From assembly GCA_944322255.1 (NCBI GenBank), contig CALUOK010000003.1, forward strand, positions 1 through 64,000: a stretch of 64,000 bases of DNA. The letters run 5' to 3'. The stretch comes from Candidatus Methanomethylophilaceae archaeon (lineage in GTDB: Archaea; Thermoplasmatota; Thermoplasmata; Methanomassiliicoccales; Methanomethylophilaceae). The notes under the pieces were generated by a model. The model searched no databases. It was given only the letters and a program-made list of their open reading frames with translations, and was not told the origin of the DNA. Positions 59,421 to 64,000 of the stretch are shown here, in pieces (the first letter of the stretch is position 1; each line of letters starts with the position of its first letter). The position numbers and the translations under genes were made by a program.

Positions 59421-59439
59421 GTTAAGCTGATATATTAAC
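59421..59439. promoter_or_regulatory. Inverted repeat around a TATA box
   Basis: GTTAA (59421-59425) and TTAAC (59435-59439) flank the minus-strand TATA sequence of the winged-helix regulator gene. A bound protein would block TBP, consistent with autorepression. Confidence 0.35.
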
Positions 59440-59471
59440 TTTGTATCGGTTTGACATTTACCGATGGAGTC

Positions 59472-59984
59472 TCAGACCATGTCCTTGAGCCTGTCTATGG
59501 CCAGCAGCACGCTGGTGGTGGGGATGACACGGGACACCGGGATCGACAGGATCTTCTCGATGGTGGGCGCGACTATCGGGGCGCACACCACGGCCAGGGC
59601 ACCGTCGCGCTCGGCGCGGACGGCGGCGATGATCGCGTCCTCGACCGTGGAGACGGGATACTCCCTCACGTTGACGGTCAACCCGTCCATGTCGATGGAC
59701 TTGGGGAGGTTCTCGAGGACGGCGGTGAAAGCTATGACGCCGATGAAATGGGAGTCCTCCGGCTCCATCAGGACCTTCAGCGACTTGATGACCTGGCGCA
59801 CCGTGCGCAGGTTCGGCTCGCGCTTGTCCTCCAGGATCTTGTACATCGTGCTCTGGGAAATCCCAGAGAGCTGGCAGAACTCGTTGAGGGACATGTTGAG
59901 TTCGTCGTCGAGTATGCTGCGGAACGCCTTTTGGAACCCACCGTCCTCCCTGAGCATTCCGGATATGAGGTCTGCTACCGTCAT
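59472..59984 (-). CDS. HTH regulator with C-terminal sensor-like domain, in the thioredoxin operon
   Basis: The 170-residue protein has a Cro/XRE-type HTH (about 30-60: SLNEFCQLSGISQSTMYKILEDKREPNLRTV) and a C-terminal alpha/beta domain (about 80-170: VNVREYPVSTVEDAIIAAVRAERDGALAVVCAPIVAPTIEKIL), similar in shape to PrpR-N-like sensor domains. The ATG at 59984 overlaps the TrxB stop (ATGA), so it is co-translated with the thioredoxin system and may control it in response to redox state. Confidence 0.8.
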   Translation of the reverse strand: MTVADLISGMLREDGGFQKAFRSILDDELNMSLNEFCQLSGISQSTMYKILEDKREPNLRTVRQVIKSLKVLMEPEDSHFIGVIAFTAVLENLPKSIDMDGLTVNVREYPVSTVEDAIIAAVRAERDGALAVVCAPIVAPTIEKILSIPVSRVIPTTSVLLAIDRLKDMV

Positions 59985-60865
59985 CTCTCTCCCTTCACAT
60001 AGTTCGCGGCGTTCGTCCCCGCGACGCAGCCCTGCCCCACGGCCTTGGCGACCTGCCACGGCCTGCCGGTTACGTCCCCGCAGGCGAAAACGCCGGGGAC
60101 CCCGGTGGCGCAGTCCGCCCCCACCTTGATGGTGTCGTCCATCTCCGGCATCACGTCCAGGTCCATGGCGATGTCCGCCGCGGACTTCGCGCCAAGCTCG
60201 ATGAACACGCCGTCGGTCGGTATGGCCGTGCCGTCCTCCAGCTCCAGCGCCTCCACCTTGGCATCCCCCAGGATCGCCTTCGGCTTGGACCCGTAGAACC
60301 TCACCCCTGCGGCCTCGGCCTTGGACACCAGCACCGGGTTCGCCTGCATGTCCCATGCGACCCAGGACGTCTCCGACGCGTATCCGGTCATCATCTCCGC
60401 CGAGACGGCGGCCTCGGACTCGTTGCCGACTATGACCGCCCTGCGGCCCTTGTAGAAGTTGCAGTCGCAGACCGCGCAGTAGCTGACGCCCTTCCCGAAG
60501 AGCTCCTTCTCCCCGGGGATGCCCAGCTTCCGCCTGGAGATGCCGGTGGCTATGACCACCGCCTTCGAGACGACCTCCGTGCCGTCCTCCAGGACGAACC
60601 GGAACGAGTCCCCCGCCCTGGCGGATGATATGACGTTCTGGCCGAGGAAAACGGCACCGGTGGACTCCGCCTGGGAGATCCCCTCCGCTATGAGACGGTC
60701 CCCCGAGACCCTGCCGGTCCCGAAGTAGTTGTCCATCTCCGTGCCGGCGGCCGCGCTGGCGGCGGGCTTCCCGGCCACGGCCACGGAGACCTTGCGCCTC
60801 GAGGCGTGGATGGCGGCCTGTATCCCGGCCGGCCCGGACCCGATGATGAGGATATCCGCGTCCAT
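59981..60865 (-). CDS. trxB: Thioredoxin reductase
   Basis: The 294-residue flavoenzyme has the FAD motif IIGSGPAGIQAAIHA (7-21), the redox-active C130-AV-C133, and the C-terminal FAD motif GVFACGDVTG. The second dinucleotide-binding motif (VIVGNESEAAVSAEMM) lacks the usual GGGNSA pattern, so the electron donor may not be NADPH; some archaeal enzymes use F420H2. The ATG at 60865 overlaps the thioredoxin stop (TGATG). Confidence 0.92.
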   Translation of the reverse strand: MDADILIIGSGPAGIQAAIHASRRKVSVAVAGKPAASAAAGTEMDNYFGTGRVSGDRLIAEGISQAESTGAVFLGQNVISSARAGDSFRFVLEDGTEVVSKAVVIATGISRRKLGIPGEKELFGKGVSYCAVCDCNFYKGRRAVIVGNESEAAVSAEMMTGYASETSWVAWDMQANPVLVSKAEAAGVRFYGSKPKAILGDAKVEALELEDGTAIPTDGVFIELGAKSAADIAMDLDVMPEMDDTIKVGADCATGVPGVFACGDVTGRPWQVAKAVGQGCVAGTNAANYVKGER

Positions 60866-61176
60866 CAGAGGGTGCTCACGTACTGGAGGATGTCCTCCTT
60901 GGGCCTCAGTCCGACCAGCGCGTCGACCAGCACCTTGTCCTTGAACACGAGGAGGGTGGGGATGGCGTTGATGTTGAACCTGATGGCGATGGCCTGGTTC
61001 TCGTCGGTGTTGAGCTTGGCCACTCCGGCCTTTCCGTCGAGATCGGCGGCGACCTCCTCGATGATGGGTCCCATGCGCCTGCAGGGTCCGCACCAGGGGG
61101 CCCAGCAGTCGATGATGGCGATGTGGTTGGACTCCACGAAGGAGTCGAAGTTGGACTCGTTCAGTTCGGTGACCAT
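60865..61176 (-). CDS. trxA: Thioredoxin
   Basis: The 103-residue protein has the active site WAPWCGPCRR (C29, C32), the buried Asp, and cis-Pro segment INAIPTLLVF. It reduces protein disulfides and is regenerated by the adjacent reductase. It is the first gene of the trxA-trxB-HTH operon; a minus-strand stretch near 61198-61215 may contain its promoter. Confidence 0.95.
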   Translation of the reverse strand: MVTELNESNFDSFVESNHIAIIDCWAPWCGPCRRMGPIIEEVAADLDGKAGVAKLNTDENQAIAIRFNINAIPTLLVFKDKVLVDALVGLRPKEDILQYVSTL

Positions 61177-61240
61177 GTTTATCGGACACTCCGTATCGTT
61201 TTCGACTTTAAGAATGGATAAGGTAAGGCGTTTGTCCGCT

Positions 61241-61822
61241 TCAGACGAGGTCGAACCGCCTCGCGAGGGGCAGGTCCGGGTACTGGCCTATGCGGTCGGG
61301 GATCACGTCGAGGTCCTCGCCGTAGAGCTCGGAGAGCTCGGCGTGAAGCGCGTCTATCCTGTCGGCGCCGCGCTCCGCACCCTTGTTCCTGAGCTTGTCC
61401 GAGGAGTGGTCGTGCTTCACCACCCTGTTGTCGCTGACCATGTTGTCCGCGTGGGCGACGATCTTCTCCTCCAGCGTGCGGGGCATGTAGTCCGCCGGCG
61501 GCAGACCCAGCTCCTCCACGTCCTGCTCGTCGAGCCCGGCCCCGGTGTGCTTGCGGACGATGTCCACGATCTCCTTCGGGAGCCCGTGGGCCTGCACGAT
61601 CTGCGACCCGATGTACGCGTGCATTATCGAGTGGTCGACGGAACGGCCGATGTCATGGAGCAACGCACCCGCGGTCACGAGCCTGTGGTCCGCTCCCCTG
61701 ATGCGGGACACCATCTCCTCGGCCACCGCGTTGACGGTGCAGCAGTGTATGATGACCCTGCGCTTGCATCCGGCCTCGATGAGGAGCTCGACGCACTCGA
61801 CGTCACTGGGTATGCTCGACAA
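61241..61822 (-). CDS. HD-domain phosphohydrolase (TIGR00295-like)
   Basis: The 193-residue protein has HD-domain ligands: H of VIIHCCTVNAVAEEM, GALLHDIGRSVDHSIMHAYIGSQIV with HD and the following His residues, and AHADNM. This resembles the archaeal HDIG family of unknown substrate. The start is TTG at 61822: GAGGGGG ends 7 nt upstream, and no in-frame ATG lies between. It overlaps trm56 by 20 bp, which suggests translational coupling. Confidence 0.82.
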   Translation of the reverse strand: MSSIPSDVECVELLIEAGCKRRVIIHCCTVNAVAEEMVSRIRGADHRLVTAGALLHDIGRSVDHSIMHAYIGSQIVQAHGLPKEIVDIVRKHTGAGLDEQDVEELGLPPADYMPRTLEEKIVAHADNMVSDNRVVKHDHSSDKLRNKGAERGADRIDALHAELSELYGEDLDVIPDRIGQYPDLPLARRFDLV

Positions 61823-62321
61823 CCGTCTTCCCCCTCTCGTTGGGAACGACCTCAAGCTCCCCTCCGCGGTCGGCGTAGAGGGCCTTCCCCTCGGTGAACC
61901 TGTCCAGGAATATCGCCAGCGCGGCTATCTCGGAGTGCGGCTGGTTGCCCACGGAGACGTTGAAGTCGGCGCGCTGGTAGACCTCCGCCGGGACCTTCTC
62001 CGCCCCGACGACGATCATGATGTCCTCGTCGCGGGGGATCTTGGGCAGGGCCTCGTCGACCCTCTGGCCGTACATGGTGAGGTGCACGACCTTGCCGTCG
62101 AAGTCCCTGATGGCCTCCTTCCAGCTGACGCCCGTCTTTATGGAGTAGTCCCCTCCGAACCTCTGCACGACGCTGCGGATGTTCTCCTCCAGCACGGGGT
62201 CCTCCGTGTCCACGTAGATGCCTTTCGCTCCGAGGGCTCTGGAGGAGAGCGCCACGTGGGTGGTCACCCTCTTGTCCCTCTGCGGGCGATGGCCGATTCT
62301 CATTATCCAGATATCGGGCAT
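61803..62321 (-). CDS. trm56: tRNA (cytidine(56)-2'-O)-methyltransferase
   Basis: The 172-residue SPOUT enzyme methylates C56 in the T-loop of archaeal tRNAs. It shows the family start RIGHRPQRDKRVTTHVALSSRALGAKGI and the knot region VVGAEKVPAEVYQRADFNVSVGNQPHSEIAALAIFLDRF. The ATG at 62321 is 5 bp after the stop of the upstream regulator, so they share a transcript. Confidence 0.95.
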   Translation of the reverse strand: MPDIWIMRIGHRPQRDKRVTTHVALSSRALGAKGIYVDTEDPVLEENIRSVVQRFGGDYSIKTGVSWKEAIRDFDGKVVHLTMYGQRVDEALPKIPRDEDIMIVVGAEKVPAEVYQRADFNVSVGNQPHSEIAALAIFLDRFTEGKALYADRGGELEVVPNERGKTVVEHTQ

Positions 62322-62326
62322 CGCAA

Positions 62327-62827
62327 TTACTCTTCGTGGATCAGTTCGATTCTGTGCCCGCGATAGTCCATCTTGACGGACCTGCGGACCAGGCTTTTGA
62401 GCATCGTGGACGAGAGTCCCAGGGACTCCGCGATGTCTCCGGAGAACCTTCCGTCCTTCCCGACCTCGGCCAGGATCTTGGCTTCGATGTCCGCGTACTC
62501 CTCGTCGCTCATCATCGCGGCCGTGAGGACATCGCTGATCTCGTACACGGGCCATTGCGCGTTGATGCTGAAAGACGTGTAGTAGGTGTGGTACGATTTC
62601 TCGGGGTACCCGCCATCCTTGGACAGCCAGCGTGTCTCGACCAGTTTCATCTTCTCGAAGAAGATGATCGCATCCCTTCCCTCGGGACCGAACTTCTGCT
62701 CGATCTCGTCCGCTGTTCTCCATTCCAAGGTCACCTCCTTCAAAACGTCTCTTTTGACGGGTGTATCAACGGACCTCAACATCGGCACGAGTTCCGACGG
62801 CTCGTTGATGACCTTGATTCTATTCAT
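62327..62827 (-). CDS. Archaeal HTH regulator (COG1318-like)
   Basis: The 166-residue protein begins with an ArsR-like winged helix (SVDTPVKRDVLKEVTLEWRTADEIEQKFGPEGRDAIIFFEKMKLVETRW) followed by a second HTH-like part (GRFSGDIAESLGLSSTMLKSLVRRSVKMDY). Its place beside trm56 is common in archaea. The ATG at 62827 is preferred to 62833 because the TATA box (62852-62857) is centred 27 bp upstream. Confidence 0.82.
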   Translation of the reverse strand: MNRIKVINEPSELVPMLRSVDTPVKRDVLKEVTLEWRTADEIEQKFGPEGRDAIIFFEKMKLVETRWLSKDGGYPEKSYHTYYTSFSINAQWPVYEISDVLTAAMMSDEEYADIEAKILAEVGKDGRFSGDIAESLGLSSTMLKSLVRRSVKMDYRGHRIELIHEE

Positions 62828-62850
62828 GGTCATACTTCATACGTTCGAAA

Positions 62851-62860
62851 GTATATAATG
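62851..62860. promoter_or_regulatory. Bidirectional TATA element
   Basis: gtatataatg contains the symmetric core TATATA. It suits the minus-strand regulator at 62827 and also a plus-strand transcript beginning near 62882, ahead of the ribosome site at 62894. Confidence 0.45.
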
Positions 62861-62907
62861 AATTTTTTAGCCAACATCGTTGCCAGTCCATAGAAGGAGG
62901 ATGACTC

Positions 62908-63018
62908 ATCGACAACCATATATGGGAATTTGTGTCCGGGTCCCGACAGCCCCCCGATGACCATTGGGAGACGGCCGCGGAAGCCTTAGCCAGAGGTTCC
63001 GACGGCGCGAACCTTTAA
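62908..63018 (+). CDS. Possible 36-residue small protein with ATC start
   Basis: An open frame of 36 codons follows AAGGAGG (62894-62900), with 7 nt before an ATC codon. An in-frame TGA (62902-62904) excludes longer starts. An ATG directly touches the SD and its frame stops after 19 codons. The peptide is acidic ((M)DNHIWEFVSG ... ALARGSDGANL). A TATA element at 62851 fits a start of transcription near 62882. The stop lies in the promoter of the next gene. Product unknown; compare 292-396. Confidence 0.3.
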   Translation: MDNHIWEFVSGSRQPPDDHWETAAEALARGSDGANL

Positions 63019-63043
63019 TACAGACCTCCCTCATTCAACGTCA

Positions 63044-63211
63044 ATGAAAGCTGAGAAACAGCCCGAACTTAGGTGGCAGTGCCTTAACTGCTACAAGACC
63101 TACAAGGGCCCGGATGCCGAGCAGAAGGCTCTGGACTGCTGCGGTTCCATCGTCCAGGGATGGTGGGCAAACTACAACAAGTGGGGCAGACAGAAGTGGT
63201 ACGGCCGCTGA
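63044..63211 (+). CDS. Small zinc-finger-like protein (55 aa)
   Basis: The 55-residue protein has C-X2-C (CLNC, C13 and C16) and a CC pair (C32, C33), then a Trp/Tyr-rich basic end (GWWANYNKWGRQKWYGR). A TATA box (ctttaata, 63013-63020) lies 27 bp before the ATG, so it is probably a leaderless, well-expressed gene. It is followed by a C/T-rich 3' element shared with two other genes. I do not recognise the family; the basic aromatic end suggests nucleic-acid binding. Confidence 0.7.
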   Translation: MKAEKQPELRWQCLNCYKTYKGPDAEQKALDCCGSIVQGWWANYNKWGRQKWYGR

Positions 63212-63218
63212 GCCGGCA

Positions 63219-63241
63219 CCCTTCCCAAACCCTTACCTTTT
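63219..63241 (+). terminator. C/T-rich 3' element after the 55-aa gene
   Basis: A C/T-rich element with core TTCCCAAACCCTTACC begins 8 bp after the stop. Related sequences in the same sense follow the genes ending at 44586 and 22022. Confidence 0.35.
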
Positions 63242-63285
63242 CAATCGTTTATCGGAGATTACGCCTTCAGGAGGGATGACGTCGC

Positions 63286-63591
63286 ATGGCTGGGAACAGG
63301 GACCCCGTGGGATCGGTCAGCGAGGACATGGAGCTCCTGGAGAGGCACATCTCCATCCTGAAGACCGTCAAGGGCAACCAGCCGGTGGGCCTCATAAGGC
63401 TTTCCGAGATGACGGGCATCCCGAAGCACAGGGTGAGGTACTCCCTGAAGCTGCTGGAGCAGCAGGGCATCATCGTCGCCACCCCCGACGGCGCCACGGT
63501 GTCGGACAAGTACGACGGGTTCATGCGGGAGATCGCGGACTACATCGACGAGCTGTCCGTGAAGGTGGAGGAGCTCAGGGGGCTCCTTTGA
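63286..63591 (+). CDS. Small winged-helix protein
   Basis: The 101-residue protein has a winged HTH (about 22-75: ISILKTVKGNQPVGLIRLSEMTGIPKHRVRYSLKLLEQQGIIVATPDGATVSDKY) and a C-terminal helix (EIADYIDELSVKVEELRGL) likely used for dimerisation. It resembles archaeal predicted regulators of the COG3432 kind. AGGAGGG lies about 10 nt before the ATG. It is convergent with the last gene, 2 bp between stops. Confidence 0.8.
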   Translation: MAGNRDPVGSVSEDMELLERHISILKTVKGNQPVGLIRLSEMTGIPKHRVRYSLKLLEQQGIIVATPDGATVSDKYDGFMREIADYIDELSVKVEELRGLL

Positions 63592-63593
63592 GA

Positions 63594-64000
63594 TCATTCC
63601 TTAGGCAACGTGTCCGGATCTATGCCCGAACGTTCGATCAATTCCTTCTCCCATGCGGCGAGATACTCGTCGGCCATCCTGTCGATGGTCTTGAGCACGG
63701 GGATCGAGACGCCCATGGTTTCGCTGAGGACGTTGAGCCTGTCCGCGATCCATGTGATCCACACATCGTTCCCTTCCGAGATCTGCACCATCACCTCGCT
63801 GAGGACGATGTCCCAATCCACCTGATTGAGCTCTATGAGACGGCCGCAGTCCTCGATGTCCCCATCCCTCTCCGTGATGCTCTTGAAAATCAGAATGTCG
63901 CTGCCCGAGCATGAGAAGAGCCTGAGATTTCCGTTCTGATAGCGCAGAGTTGCGCGGGACGCCATCCCTTCCATCAGCTTCAGTTTGCTGCACACCCTTG
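63594..64000 (-). CDS. Partial gene: nucleotidyltransferase-like C-terminus (DUF6036/AbiEii type)
   Basis: The frame runs off the window; a GTG at 63995 is the first visible start but is unlikely to be the true one. The visible 133 residues contain LRLFSCSGSDILIFKSITERDGDIEDCGRLI, a pattern found in DUF6036 or AbiEii-like nucleotidyltransferases after their catalytic part, followed by a helical end. Such proteins often belong to toxin-antitoxin or phage-defence pairs. The N-terminal catalytic GS-x-DxD motif lies outside the window, so the assignment is weak. Confidence 0.55.
   Translation of the reverse strand, partial: RVCSKLKLMEGMASRATLRYQNGNLRLFSCSGSDILIFKSITERDGDIEDCGRLIELNQVDWDIVLSEVMVQISEGNDVWITWIADRLNVLSETMGVSIPVLKTIDRMADEYLAAWEKELIERSGIDPDTLPKE

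Overview
The window is archaeal, most likely a GC-rich member of the Thermoplasmatota of the Methanomassiliicoccales type. It carries archaeal information-processing genes (PCNA, TFS, RpoK, uS2, MBF1, RPA with its partner, XPD helicase, Csl4, PAN, CDC48, Taw2, Trm56, RbkR, PurP, geranylgeranyl reductase). Many genes have a TATA box 25-29 bp upstream of the start codon and no leader. No methanogenesis gene is present, so the lineage is an inference. No rRNA, tRNA, IS element or CRISPR array was seen.

Layout. 1-560 is an AT-rich regulatory stretch with operator-like repeats and a tiny ORF, followed by adenine phosphoribosyltransferase. 1171-7792 (minus) holds ammonia assimilation: type III glutamine synthetase and glutamate synthase. 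8084-12615 (plus) is a five-gene unit of TPR/zinc, zinc-ribbon, four-TM, coiled-coil and SPFH/zinc-ribbon proteins that resembles bacterial YdjFGHI/PspA membrane-stress modules. It is the best candidate for an undescribed system. 12681-14729 has an HD hydrolase of the (p)ppGpp-hydrolase type and a low-GC archaeal ATPase. 14791-21901 holds a Cys-containing unknown, Taw2, geranylgeranyl reductase, transaldolase, split transketolase, PCNA and TFS. 22022-24199 encodes a membrane protein with a long Pro/Glu tether and a Vsr-like C-terminal domain. 24543-29506 has a beta-CASP nuclease, NadC, small zinc proteins and PurH. 29976-31762 is a METTL5-like, Csl4, ThiI-like RNA operon. 32099-38347 holds XPD helicase and a serine pathway (SerA, class V aminotransferase) plus a class I aminotransferase. 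38470-43067 has an EamA transporter, PurP, RPA and RPA-associated protein. 43125-45399 is the MEMO/uS2/RpoK cluster. 45552-50509 holds MBF1, PAN, a GPN GTPase, two small membrane proteins and RbkR. 50611-53997 is purSLQ, divergent from CDC48. 56284-64000 holds an ArsR-NifX fusion, Elp3, regulators, thioredoxin and its reductase, an HD protein, Trm56 and small regulators.

Themes. Nitrogen and purine metabolism dominate: GS/GOGAT, purSLQ, both PurP and PurH, APRT. Four reading frames seem to start at near-cognate codons (CTG or ATC), including conserved gltB and purH. CG-alternating palindromes sit next to TATA boxes in several intergenic regions, including the divergent purS/cdc48 and mbf1/pan promoters. 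GC-rich hairpins mark most convergent gene ends.
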